Assembly (NCBI GenBank): GCA_036378175.1
Contig: DASUWY010000007.1
Coordinates: 1-64,000 of the forward strand
DNA: 64,000 bases
From: Thermoleophilaceae bacterium
GTDB lineage: Bacteria > Actinomycetota > Thermoleophilia > Solirubrobacterales > Thermoleophilaceae
Reading direction: 5' to 3'
Notes under the pieces: model-generated
Database searches by the model: none
Seen by the model: the letters and a program-made list of their open reading frames with translations, nothing else
What the model was told of the DNA's origin: nothing
Shown: positions 48,722-56,643 of the stretch, piece after piece
How the letters are laid out: the number at the start of each line of letters is the position of its first letter
How positions within the stretch are numbered: position 1 is the first letter of the stretch
Made by a program: the position numbers and the translations under genes

Positions 48722-48946
48722 TCAGCCCCCGGCGATCGGGCGGCGCATGATCACGAGCTCGGCGTCCCTTGGCAGCTCGCGAACCTGCGTCGCGTGACCC
48801 TCGCCCTCGCTCACCACCGCGATGTAGCCCTCCTCCAACTCGCTCCGGAACGCCTCCACGGCCGCGTCGTAGGTGGTCTCGTCCGTGGCGGTCCAGTCCG
48901 CGAGCGTCGAGTGCCCGGTGGAGTCCATGCGGATCAATCGGCCCAT
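48722..48946 (-). CDS. conserved small protein of unknown function
   Basis: 74 residues starting MGRLIRMDSTGHSTLADW and ending REMLP-like segment VRELPRDAELVIMRRPIAGG. The regular alternation at VVSEGEGHATQVRELPRDAE and the compact size suggest a small alpha/beta fold resembling ubiquitin-like or MoaD-like size, without a diglycine functional tail that can be trusted (it does end in GG). A clear GAGGAGG Shine-Dalgarno precedes the ATG, which lies 13 bases inside the upstream gene. Function unknown. Confidence 0.68.
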   Translation of the reverse strand: MGRLIRMDSTGHSTLADWTATDETTYDAAVEAFRSELEEGYIAVVSEGEGHATQVRELPRDAELVIMRRPIAGG

Positions 48947-50169
48947 CGGAGAACCTCCTCTCGGGGAACGTGGACCGATTCTACGCCTGCCTCCCGCGCG
49001 CTTCGGAAGGCGAGCACGCCGAGCAGGCCCGCGAACGGGAGCGCCCACGAGAGGTAGAAGGCGTTGAGCTGAACCAGGGTGATGCCGCCCTTCGCGAGCG
49101 CGCTCGTGAGCGCGATCAGCAGCGCGGCGGCCGGGGTGAGGAGCGGCGCGCCGCGCCTGCGGAGTCCCTCCCAGGCCGCGAGCGCCATCAGGAACGGCAG
49201 GTGGTAGTAGCCGTTGGTGATCGGGTCGAGCAGGCAGCGCACGAGCAGGATCAGCGCCAGGAGGAGCAGCGCGTCCTCACGGGGTGCGCCGCGGCGGAGC
49301 CGCCACCATGCGAGCGCGAGCGCGAACCCGGCCATCAGGATGAGCGGGTGGGCGATGGTGCCTATCAGCGCCGGCAGCGCGCGCGGCGGGGTGGTGGCGC
49401 CGTTCGGCAGGATCATCACGGGCACGTCCGTTCCGAAGCCGAACCAGATGTTCGTGGGCATCGCGGAGCCGGTGATCACGCCTGCGCCGTGGTTCGTGTG
49501 GAAGAAGCGGTGGATGTCGCCGGCGGCCATCGGCACGATCAGCGCGGCGGCCGTGGCCGTCGCGGCCAGGGCCATGCGCCAGCGCTGCCTGCCGGCTCCG
49601 GCGAGGGCCGGGAGAACGGCCAGCAGCGCCCACTGCTTCGTGGCTACCGCGGCGCCCAGCAGCAACCCGGCGGTGAGAGAGCGCCCGCGCGCTGCGGCCA
49701 GCAGCGCTCCCACGCACAGGGCCGCGGCGAGCAGCTCCTCGGGATGGCCGTAGCGGAGCGCCACGTTGGTGAGCGGGTTGAGCGCCACGAGGCCCGGCAG
49801 CAGCACGCACGCGAGCGCGGGGCGGCGCAGCTCGCGGAGGCGGCCGAAGAGGTACACCGCGAGCAGGCCGGCGGCGAGCAGGCAGGGGAACACGCCCAGG
49901 CGGTAGAGGTCCCGGTCGCTCCCTGCGCCGAGGTGCAGCCCGAGTGCCGCGAACGGCGCGCGCAGGATGAGCGAAAAGCCGCCCATCACAGGCTGTGTGA
50001 CGAGGAAGTCGTGCACGCGGCCGTGGGCCAGCGCGCGGATCGGCGTGGCTGGGCAGTCGCAGAAGGTGGCAGGAGGTCCGGTGTAGTCCACGCCGAGGGG
50101 AGCGCGAACGGCCAGGAGCGCCGCTAGCGCTGTGACTGCGATGAGAACGGTGAGCTTGAGCTTGTGCAC
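48934..50169 (-). CDS. GT87-like polytopic glycosyltransferase
   Basis: 411 residues, about ten to eleven membrane helices. After the first helix an external loop carries GVDYTGPPATFCDCPATPIR, positioned like the catalytic Asp/Glu loop of GT-C enzymes. ALRYGHPEELLAAALCVGAL and ATKQWALLAVLPALAGAG are typical of the DUF2029/GT87 polyprenyl-phosphate mannosyltransferase-like group in actinobacteria. It would transfer a sugar to an envelope lipid or glycan outside the membrane. Exact substrate unknown. The GTG is the first start after the hairpins that follow gatB. Confidence 0.75.
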   Translation of the reverse strand: MHKLKLTVLIAVTALAALLAVRAPLGVDYTGPPATFCDCPATPIRALAHGRVHDFLVTQPVMGGFSLILRAPFAALGLHLGAGSDRDLYRLGVFPCLLAAGLLAVYLFGRLRELRRPALACVLLPGLVALNPLTNVALRYGHPEELLAAALCVGALLAAARGRSLTAGLLLGAAVATKQWALLAVLPALAGAGRQRWRMALAATATAAALIVPMAAGDIHRFFHTNHGAGVITGSAMPTNIWFGFGTDVPVMILPNGATTPPRALPALIGTIAHPLILMAGFALALAWWRLRRGAPREDALLLLALILLVRCLLDPITNGYYHLPFLMALAAWEGLRRRGAPLLTPAAALLIALTSALAKGGITLVQLNAFYLSWALPFAGLLGVLAFRSAREAGVESVHVPREEVLRWAD

Positions 50170-50179
50170 GGCGTGCGGA

Positions 50180-50212
50180 GGGGGTTTCCCCCGTTATCGG
50201 CCCGCCGCGGGC
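50180..50212 (-). terminator. two adjacent GC hairpins after gatB
   Basis: GGGGG-TTT-CCCCC (50180-50192) and GCCCGC-C-GCGGGC (50200-50212) lie between the gatB stop and the GT87-like gene on the same strand. Together they could end gatCAB transcription; GATAAC between them on the minus strand could then act as the -10 of the next gene. Confidence 0.45.
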
Positions 50213-50224
50213 GCTACGTGAGCT

Positions 50225-51652
50225 CTAGGAGCCGATCTTCTCGCGGATCAGTCGCTGCACTTCCCTGCCGTCGGCCCGGCCCTTCGTCTCGCGCATGATG
50301 GCGCCCATCAGCGCGCCGATCGCCTTCTGGTTGCCGGACCTGATCTGCTCGACGGCGGCCGGGTCAGCGTCGATGGCGGCCTGGACGATCGAGTCGAGCT
50401 CGTTGCTGTCGCCGATCGCCGCCAGGCCCTTCTCCTCCACGATCTGCCGCGGGTCGCCCCCGCTCTCCACCAGGGTGTCGAGCACGGTCATCGCGGCGTT
50501 GCGCGACACGCTCTTCGCCTCCACGAGGCCCACGAGCTGCGCGAGCGCCCCGGGCGTGACCTTGGTGTCCGCCGGGTCGGTCTCGCCGATGCGCTGCACG
50601 AGCTCGTTGCGCACCCAGTTGGCGAGCGTGCGGGCGTCCGCGGAGTCGGCCGCCAGCGCGGCCTCGAAGTAGTCGCCGAGCTCTGTGCGGAAGGCGAGGA
50701 TGCGTGCCGTGTCCTCGGGCAGCCCGAGGTCGGACTCGAAGCGCTCGGCGCGGGCCGCGGGCAGCTCCGGGATGGCTGCGCGCGCCCGGTCGAGCATCTC
50801 CTGCGTGGGGGCCACCGGCACGAGGTCGGGCTCCGGGAAGTAGCGGTAGTCGTGCGCCTCCTCCTTCGAGCGCAGCGAGCTGAGCGAGCCCGTCTGCGGG
50901 TCGAAGTGCAGCGTCTCCTGCTCCACCGCTCCGCCACCGCGGAGGATCTCCTCCTGCCGCTTGAGCTCCGCCTGGATGCCGCGTTCAAGGAAGCGGAACG
51001 AGTTCATGTTCTTCAGCTCGGTCTTGGTGCCGAGCGTGGTCTCGCCGACCGGGCGGATCGACACGTTGGCGTCGACGCGCAGCGACCCCTCCTCCATGTT
51101 CACGTCCGACACGCCGAGACGCTTGAGCGTCGCGCGCAGCAGCCTCCCCCACTCCGCCGCGTCCGAAGCGCTCCGCAGGTCCGGCTCCGACACGATCTCC
51201 ACGAGCGGCGTGCCGCAGCGGTTGAAGTCCACCAGGCTCGCCTCGCTCCCATGGATGCGCCCCGTCGAGCTGGCGTGCACCAGCTTGGCCGCGTCCTCCT
51301 CGAGGTGCGCGCGGTGGATGCGAACGTCGCCGAGCCGGCCGTTGGTGGCAATCGGTTCGTCGTACTGCGAGATCTGGTAGGCCTTCGGCGAGTCGGGATA
51401 GAAGTAGTTCTTGCGGTGGAAGATCGAGCGCGGGGCGATCTCGCAGTCGAGCGCCATGCCGATCATCAGCCCGTAGTGGATCGCCTCGGCGTTCACCACG
51501 GGGAGCGCCCCCGGGAGCGCGAGGCACACCGGGCACACGCGCGTGTTTGGCGGCTCGCCGAACGACAGCTCGCACGAGCAGAACATCTTCGTGCGCGTGC
51601 TGAGCTGCACGTGGATCTCGAGGCCGATCACGGCTTCGTAGTTCTCAGCCAC
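50225..51652 (-). CDS. gatB: aspartyl/glutamyl-tRNA amidotransferase subunit B
   Basis: 475 residues. It binds mischarged Glu-tRNA-Gln or Asp-tRNA-Asn and, with GatA, amidates it. NYEAVIGLEIHVQLSTRTKM and FCSCELSFGEPPNTRVCPVC (zinc-type cysteines) and the signature HRKNYFYPDSPKAYQISQYD followed by LVDFNRCGTPLVEIVSEPD are complete; a YqeY-like tail domain closes the protein. The GTG at 51652 overlaps the end of gatA by 8 bases, so GatA and GatB are coupled. Longer frame upstream is an artefact. Confidence 0.96.
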   Translation of the reverse strand: MAENYEAVIGLEIHVQLSTRTKMFCSCELSFGEPPNTRVCPVCLALPGALPVVNAEAIHYGLMIGMALDCEIAPRSIFHRKNYFYPDSPKAYQISQYDEPIATNGRLGDVRIHRAHLEEDAAKLVHASSTGRIHGSEASLVDFNRCGTPLVEIVSEPDLRSASDAAEWGRLLRATLKRLGVSDVNMEEGSLRVDANVSIRPVGETTLGTKTELKNMNSFRFLERGIQAELKRQEEILRGGGAVEQETLHFDPQTGSLSSLRSKEEAHDYRYFPEPDLVPVAPTQEMLDRARAAIPELPAARAERFESDLGLPEDTARILAFRTELGDYFEAALAADSADARTLANWVRNELVQRIGETDPADTKVTPGALAQLVGLVEAKSVSRNAAMTVLDTLVESGGDPRQIVEEKGLAAIGDSNELDSIVQAAIDADPAAVEQIRSGNQKAIGALMGAIMRETKGRADGREVQRLIREKIGS

Positions 51653-53051
51653 GGGCCCTGCTCCCGTCGAATCCGATCGCCCGCTCGAGCGCGTGCGCGG
51701 CGTCGAGAATGCGGTTCTCGCTGAACGCCGGGCCCGCGAGCTGGAGGCCCACCGGGAGTCCCTCCGAAAGGCCCACCGGGATCGACACCGCCGGGATGCC
51801 GGCCAGCGACATCGGCACGGTGAAGTAGTCGGACAGGTACATCGCGAGCGGATCCTTCGTCCGCTCACCGAGCTTGAACGCGACCGTCGGTGACGTGGGC
51901 GTGACCACCACGTCCACGCGGCCGAAGGCGTCGCGGAAATCGTCAGCGATCTTGGTCCGCACGCGCTGCGCCCGCCCGTAGTAGGCGTCGTAGTAACCCG
52001 AGGAGAGCGCGTAGGTGCCGAGCATGATGCGGCGCTTGACCTCTGCGCCGAAGCCATCGTGGCGCGTGTTCTCGTACATCGAGAGCAGATCGCCGTTCCC
52101 GCTGCGGATGCCGTAGCGCACGCCGTCGTAGCGGGCGAGGTTCGCGCTCGCCTCGGCCGGCGCGAGCACGTAGTAGGCGGACAGCCCGTAGCCGGCGTGC
52201 GGCAGCTCGATCTCCTGCACCGCGCCGCCGAGCTCCTCGATCCTGGCGATCGCCGCGCGGCAGGCCTCCACCACTCCCGGCTCGACGCCCTCCTCCTCGA
52301 GGCCCCACACGCCGAAGCGGAGGCCGTCGAGCCTCTCGGCGCTCGGCAGCTCCACCTCGTGCGGATAGTCGAGCGAGGTGGAGTCGCAGCAGTCGCGCCC
52401 GACCATGTGGCGGAACAGCAGCGCGGCGTCGGTGGTGTCGCGCGTGAGCGGGCCGCACTGGTCGAGCGATGAGGCGAAGGCGATCATCCCGTAGCGCGAC
52501 ACCGCGCCGTAGGTGGGCTTGAGACCGACGATGCCGCAGAGCGCGGCGGGCTGGCGTATCGAGCCGCCCGTGTCGGTGCCGATCGCCCACGGCGCGGTGC
52601 CGGCCGCCACAGCCGCGGCCGAGCCGCCGCTCGACCCGCCAGGCACCCGCTCGGTGTCCCACGGGTTGCGCACCGGGCCGAACCCCGAGTTCTCGTTCGA
52701 CGATCCCATCGCGAACTCGTCCATGTTCGTCTTGCCGAGCACCGGCGCCCCGGCCGCCACGAGGCGCTCGACCGAGGTGGCGGTGTACGGTGGCCTGTAG
52801 CCCTCGAGGATGCGCGAGCCGGCCGCGCTCGGCACGCCCTTCACGCAGAAGAGGTCCTTCACGGCGAGCGGTACCCCGCCTATCGGACCGCCCGAAGCCT
52901 CCGGCGCGTCCTCCGCGACCCACAGGTACGAGCCGAGCTCGTCGCCCGACGCGCGCTCGCGGTAGAAGTCGAAGAGCTCGCGCGGGTCGAGCTCGCCCGC
53001 GCCGATGCGCTCCGCCGCCTGAGCGGCGGTGAGCTCCAGCAGGTGGCTCAT
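51645..53051 (-). CDS. gatA: aspartyl/glutamyl-tRNA amidotransferase subunit A
   Basis: 468 residues of the amidase-signature family. The Ser-cisSer-Lys triad is Lys in GVPLAVKDLFCVKG, Ser in VPGGSSGGSAAAVA and Ser in GTDTGGSIRQPAALCG. It hydrolyses glutamine and channels ammonia to GatB. The ATG overlaps the gatC stop as ATGA. A complete gatCAB cluster implies that Gln- or Asn-tRNA is made by the indirect route in this organism. Confidence 0.96.
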   Translation of the reverse strand: MSHLLELTAAQAAERIGAGELDPRELFDFYRERASGDELGSYLWVAEDAPEASGGPIGGVPLAVKDLFCVKGVPSAAGSRILEGYRPPYTATSVERLVAAGAPVLGKTNMDEFAMGSSNENSGFGPVRNPWDTERVPGGSSGGSAAAVAAGTAPWAIGTDTGGSIRQPAALCGIVGLKPTYGAVSRYGMIAFASSLDQCGPLTRDTTDAALLFRHMVGRDCCDSTSLDYPHEVELPSAERLDGLRFGVWGLEEEGVEPGVVEACRAAIARIEELGGAVQEIELPHAGYGLSAYYVLAPAEASANLARYDGVRYGIRSGNGDLLSMYENTRHDGFGAEVKRRIMLGTYALSSGYYDAYYGRAQRVRTKIADDFRDAFGRVDVVVTPTSPTVAFKLGERTKDPLAMYLSDYFTVPMSLAGIPAVSIPVGLSEGLPVGLQLAGPAFSENRILDAAHALERAIGFDGSRARG

Positions 53052-53332
53052 GCGCCGGGACTCGGGACGCGGAAGCCCTCGTCCGATGCGTCGGGCGCCT
53101 GCTCGAGGATCTCGTCGCGCGGCCAGCTCGGGCGCGGCTCGTCCGCGCGCAGCACGTTCTCGAGCTCCACCACCGCGGTGGTGGGCTCCACCCCGTCCAG
53201 GTCGAGCTGGGAGATGTTCTCGATGTGGTCGAGCACGGCGGAGAGCTCGCTCGACATGCGCTCCACCTCTTCGTCGGTGAGCTTGAGCCGTGCGAGCCGC
53301 GCCACGTGCAGCACCTGGTCGCGATCGATCAT
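53048..53332 (-). CDS. gatC: aspartyl/glutamyl-tRNA amidotransferase subunit C
   Basis: 94 residues. DQVLHVARLARLKLTDEEVE at residues 5-24 and LSAVLDHIENISQLDLDGVE are the GatC signatures; PTTAVVELENVLRADEPRPS wraps around GatA. It stabilises the GatAB complex. First gene of the operon, with TACAAT ending 10 bases before its ATG. Confidence 0.94.
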   Translation of the reverse strand: MIDRDQVLHVARLARLKLTDEEVERMSSELSAVLDHIENISQLDLDGVEPTTAVVELENVLRADEPRPSWPRDEILEQAPDASDEGFRVPSPGA

Positions 53333-53342
53333 CCGACGGGCG

Positions 53343-53365
53343 ATTGTACGGAGGTCATTTAGGAT
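53343..53365. promoter_or_regulatory. divergent -10 elements for gatCAB and a membrane protein
   Basis: TACAAT on the minus strand (53343-53348) ends 10 bases before the gatC ATG. TAGGAT on the plus strand (53360-53365) ends 8 bases before the GTG at 53374, and its context TAGGATGCCCGGCCGTG nearly repeats that of the SDR gene at 1527. The two starts are 41 bases apart. Confidence 0.55.
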
Positions 53366-53373
53366 GCCCGGCC

Positions 53374-53817
53374 GTGAGCGCGGCGAAGGCGGAACGGCTG
53401 GTGGTCCTCACGATGCGGATGCTGGCCGTGACCTTCGCCGTGGTGGGGCTGCTCTTCATCATCACGCCGAACGGCGTGCTCGGCCGGATCGACGACGTGG
53501 GCAACTGGATCGGCAGCTTCCCCACCGCCCCGCAGAGCAGCGAGAAGCTCTGGCTCGCGCTCGCCTTCGCCTACATGACGGTGATCACCGGCATCGCGCT
53601 CGTGATCTCCACCGACGTCGGCCGCTACCGCCCGTTCCTGCTGGTGCTCGCGGCGGGCAAGGCCGCGTCGTCGCTCGCGGCGGGGGCCTTCTTCGTCTTC
53701 CACGACAACGTCTTCATCTACCTCCTCAACTTCATCGTGGACGGCACGCTCGTCGCGATCGTGCTCGGCTGCTGGGTGATCTCGGCGCCGCTCGAACGGC
53801 GGGTCGCGCCCACCTGA
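53374..53817 (+). CDS. four-helix membrane protein, unknown function
   Basis: 147 residues with four membrane segments (MLAVTFAVVGLLFIITPNGV, LALAFAYMTVITGIALVIST, FLLVLAAGKAASSLAAGAFF, LLNFIVDGTLVAIVLGCWVI). A PNGVLGRID loop follows helix 1. No family recognised. The GTG is supported by the leaderless -10 just upstream. The stop TGA at 53815 is followed in the same frame by sequence that looks like the amino end of the GMC oxidoreductase, so the two genes lie in one continuous phase. Confidence 0.75.
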   Translation: MSAAKAERLVVLTMRMLAVTFAVVGLLFIITPNGVLGRIDDVGNWIGSFPTAPQSSEKLWLALAFAYMTVITGIALVISTDVGRYRPFLLVLAAGKAASSLAAGAFFVFHDNVFIYLLNFIVDGTLVAIVLGCWVISAPLERRVAPT

Positions 53818-53853
53818 AGGGGCGCCCCGGGCCTCACCGCGCCGGAGCTTCGG

Positions 53854-55731
53854 ATTTTCGCCGCGTTCGCCGAGGCGGTGCTGCCGCCGGGCGGCGCGCT
53901 TCCGAGCGCGTCGGAGGTTGGCGTGGCCGAACCGGTGTCTGGCTTCGTTGCGGGCGCGCCCGGGCGGGTGCGCCTGGTGGTCCGGCTCGGGCTCCGCGCA
54001 CTCGAGCTCACCGCCTTCCCGCGCCGCTTCTCGCACATGCCGCTCGAGCGCCGCTCCGCGCATCTCGAGAAGCTCGAGGGCAGCCGCCTCAGCTTCCTGC
54101 GCGACCTCTTCCTCCTCTTCAAGACGCTCACCGGCGTTGGCTACTCGCGCGACCTGCGGGTGCAGCAGGTGGTGGGCGTGGAGGCGCGCTGCGAGGGCAC
54201 GCCGTCTCCGCTGCGGCTCGACCCGGAGGCCATGCGCGCGCCGGCCGACGTGGAGCGCTGCGACGTGGTGGTGGTGGGCTCAGGGGCTGGGGGCGCCTCC
54301 GCCGCGCGGGTGCTGAGCGAGGCCGGGCTGTCCGTGATCGTGGTGGAGGAAGGCGATTACTACGACGCGTCCTCCTACTCCACCGACGTGTTCGAGGCGC
54401 TGCCGCGGCTCTACCGCGACTCGGGGCTGACCGTGGCCGAGGGCCGGCCGGCGATCCCGCTGCCGGTGGGCCGCTGCGTGGGCGGCACGACGGTGATCAA
54501 CTCGGGCACCTGCTTCCGCGCGCCGGGCGACATCCTCGTGCGCTGGCGCGAGGAGCACGGGATCGACTGGGCCACCGACCTCGACGGGGAGTTCGAGGCG
54601 GTTGAGGCCGCTCTCAACGTCACGCCGGTCGTAGAGGGCGCGGTGGGGCGCAACGCGGAGCTGTGCCGGATCGGGGCCGAGGCGATTGGCGCTTCGAATC
54701 ACCCGCTGGCGCGCAACGCCGCCGACGTGACGTGCTGCGGCTCCTGCCCAACCGGCTGCGCGATCGACGCCAAGATGGCCATGCACGTGTCCGAGCTGCC
54801 GCGTGCGGTGGCGGCGGGGGCGCGTATCCGCGCGGGCGCGCGCGTGACGCGCGTGCTCGTGGACGGCGGGCGTGCGGTGGGCGTGAAGTGCCGTGGCGGT
54901 TACGAGGTGCGGGCGCGCGCCGTGGTGCTGGCCGCCGGCGCGCTCGGCACGCCCGAGCTGCTGCTCCGCCAGGGCCTCGCGAACTCCTCGGGCGCGCTCG
55001 GCCGCCACCTGCACATCCACCCGGCCTGCTGGGTGGGCGCGCTCTACGACGAGCCGGTGCGCGGCTGGGACGGCGTGATGCAGAGCTGGGCCGTGGACGA
55101 GTGGAACGACCGCGGGCTGTTCCTCGAGGCCACCTTCAGCCCGCTCGCGTTCGGCGGCCACTGGTTGCGCGGCGCCGGCGCTCCGTACAAGGCTCGCCTG
55201 GAGCGGTTCGACCACCTGGGCGTGATCGGCGTGCACCTCTCGGACAGGTCGGAGGGCCGCGTGGCGGTGTCGCCGGGCGGCGGGAGGGCGAAGATCACCT
55301 ACAGGCTCACGCGTGACGACGCCGCGGCGCTCCGCTTCGGCATCGCGCGCGCGGCGGACGTGCACTTCGCCGCCGGCGCGACCGAGGTGTATCCGCAGGT
55401 GGGCCGCGTGTCGGTGCTGAGGCCCGGCGAGCAGACGCCGCTCGTGGAGCAGGGGCGCTTCCATCCGGGCGAGATGCGGCTCGAGGGCTTCCACCCGATG
55501 GGCACGACCCGCATGGGCCGGGACCCGCGCACCTCGGTGGTGGCTCCATCCGGGCAGGCCCACGACCTGCCAGGCCTCTACGTGGCGGACACCGGCGTGT
55601 TCCCCACGTCGCTGCGGGTGAACCCGATGATCACGGTGATGGCGGTGGCCCGCCGGGTGGCGACCGGGCTCGCCGAGGAGCTCACGTCAGGCGCGGCGCC
55701 CATGGCTCCGGCTCGATCCGAAGCGCGTTGA
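53854..55731 (+). CDS. GMC-family FAD alcohol oxidase/dehydrogenase
   Basis: About 620 residues. A leading helical domain (AEAVLPPGGALPSASE to DLFLLFKTLTGVGYSRDL) precedes the FAD fold: VVVVGSGAGGASAARVLSEA near residue 140, then GRCVGGTTVINSGTCFRAP, a cysteine cluster CCGSCPTGCAIDAKMAM, and the GMC end with catalytic His/Asn in GFHPMGTTRMG and SLRVNPMITVMAVARR. It resembles long-chain fatty alcohol oxidases. The start is uncertain: conserved-looking residues (ELRIFAAFAEAV) precede the first GTG at 53878, and no standard start lies between them and the previous stop; ATT at 53854 is a rare-start candidate. The end overlaps the convergent gene by 50 bases. Confidence 0.85.
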   Translation: MFAAFAEAVLPPGGALPSASEVGVAEPVSGFVAGAPGRVRLVVRLGLRALELTAFPRRFSHMPLERRSAHLEKLEGSRLSFLRDLFLLFKTLTGVGYSRDLRVQQVVGVEARCEGTPSPLRLDPEAMRAPADVERCDVVVVGSGAGGASAARVLSEAGLSVIVVEEGDYYDASSYSTDVFEALPRLYRDSGLTVAEGRPAIPLPVGRCVGGTTVINSGTCFRAPGDILVRWREEHGIDWATDLDGEFEAVEAALNVTPVVEGAVGRNAELCRIGAEAIGASNHPLARNAADVTCCGSCPTGCAIDAKMAMHVSELPRAVAAGARIRAGARVTRVLVDGGRAVGVKCRGGYEVRARAVVLAAGALGTPELLLRQGLANSSGALGRHLHIHPACWVGALYDEPVRGWDGVMQSWAVDEWNDRGLFLEATFSPLAFGGHWLRGAGAPYKARLERFDHLGVIGVHLSDRSEGRVAVSPGGGRAKITYRLTRDDAAALRFGIARAADVHFAAGATEVYPQVGRVSVLRPGEQTPLVEQGRFHPGEMRLEGFHPMGTTRMGRDPRTSVVAPSGQAHDLPGLYVADTGVFPTSLRVNPMITVMAVARRVATGLAEELTSGAAPMAPARSEAR

Positions 55732-56233
55732 TCACGTAGGAGATCGCCCGGTACCAGCCGGCGAGGAACACGAGCTCGATCAGCTGCTCGTCGGACCAGT
55801 GCTTGCGCAGCCGCTCCCAGAGCTTGTCCGTGACCTCCGCCGTGGCCTGCAGCTGGTCGCATAGGTGGATGAGCATGGCGTCGCGCGCGGGCCAGTGGTG
55901 GACCTCGCCTGGCACGGTGGCGCGAATCTCATCCGCGGTGAGCTCATCGAAGAGGGCCGCGTGCACGCCCCACTCGTAGCCGGCGCCATTGAGCGCGGTG
56001 GTCCTCAGGATCACGAGCTCGCGCTCGCGCGGCTCGATCGTGTTGTGGGCGAGCAGCCCGGCACCCAGCGGGCGCATGCGGCTCGCGAGGTCGAAGTGGA
56101 TGGCGAGCGTGCGGAACAGCTTGAGCGGCTCGATTCCCGGCGGCATGAGCTTGCCGAGGTACTGCTCGACGTCTGCCTCGTACGGCGGCTCGAGCGGCCT
56201 GATGCGGGCGGCGGGCACGGCGGCGGTGGTCAT
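55682..56233 (-). CDS. carboxymuconolactone decarboxylase/AhpD-like protein
   Basis: 183 residues of the all-helical CMD family. PPGIEPLKLFRTLAIHFDLA then ELVILRTTALNGAGYEWGVH, where AhpD-type peroxidase partners have a CxxC before the histidine; both cysteines are absent here (GAGYEWGVHA), so disulfide redox chemistry is unlikely. DEQLIELVFLAGWYRAISYV completes the domain. It may be a lactone decarboxylase-like or structural relative. It is divergent from an HxlR regulator, with two operator-like sites around its TACACT -10, and has AAAGGAT before the ATG. Confidence 0.85.
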   Translation of the reverse strand: MTTAAVPAARIRPLEPPYEADVEQYLGKLMPPGIEPLKLFRTLAIHFDLASRMRPLGAGLLAHNTIEPRERELVILRTTALNGAGYEWGVHAALFDELTADEIRATVPGEVHHWPARDAMLIHLCDQLQATAEVTDKLWERLRKHWSDEQLIELVFLAGWYRAISYVINALRIEPEPWAPRLT

Positions 56234-56247
56234 CGCATCTATCCTTT

Positions 56248-56290
56248 GCTTCGAATGCCGAAGCAGGAGTGTAGCTTCTGAATTCGAAGC
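56248..56290. promoter_or_regulatory. paired operator sites around the CMD-like gene promoter
   Basis: Site 1 (56248-56264) is GCTTCG-N5-CGAAGC; site 2 (56274-56290) is GCTTC-N7-GAAGC. Both are followed by AGG on the plus strand, and centres are 26 bases apart. On the minus strand the -10 candidate TACACT (56268-56273) lies exactly between them, so bound protein would shut the promoter. The adjacent HxlR protein is the likely ligand. Confidence 0.65.
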
Positions 56291-56319
56291 AGGCAACTAA
56301 TCCGCGTCCCGGACGACCG

Positions 56320-56643
56320 GTGCGAGGCTCCACCACCGGGCGGCCGATGATGGCGCTGCTCGACCTGCTGGGTCGGCGCTGGACGCTGCGCGTGCTCTGG
56401 GAGCTGCGGGATGGAAGCGCGCTCACCTTCCGCGACCTTCAGCAGCGCTGCGGCGGCATGTCCTCGAGCGTGCTGGCCCAGCGGCTCGCGGAGCTCGCCG
56501 AGGCCGGCGTCGTCTCGAGCTCGGATGGCACGGGGTACGCGCTCACCGGCGAGGGACGCACGCTGCTCCATGCGCTCGCCCCGCTCGACAGCTGGGCCAA
56601 GCGCTGGGCGCGGCGGGTCAGCGCAGGTGAGCGGTCTCGTTGA
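56320..56643 (+). CDS. HxlR-family transcriptional regulator
   Basis: 107 residues, the standard single-domain size. LLGRRWTLRVLWELRDGSALTF-type start (RRWT at residues 19-22), RDLQQRCGGMSSSVLAQRLA for the recognition helix, and the wing SSSDGTGYALTGEGRTLL. One cysteine near residue 42 lies in the recognition region. It probably represses the divergent CMD-like gene through the two sites upstream. The GTG is chosen as the first start in frame; two tandem ATG codons a few residues later are alternatives. Its end overlaps the convergent phosphatase by 26 bases. Confidence 0.88.
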   Translation: MRGSTTGRPMMALLDLLGRRWTLRVLWELRDGSALTFRDLQQRCGGMSSSVLAQRLAELAEAGVVSSSDGTGYALTGEGRTLLHALAPLDSWAKRWARRVSAGERSR

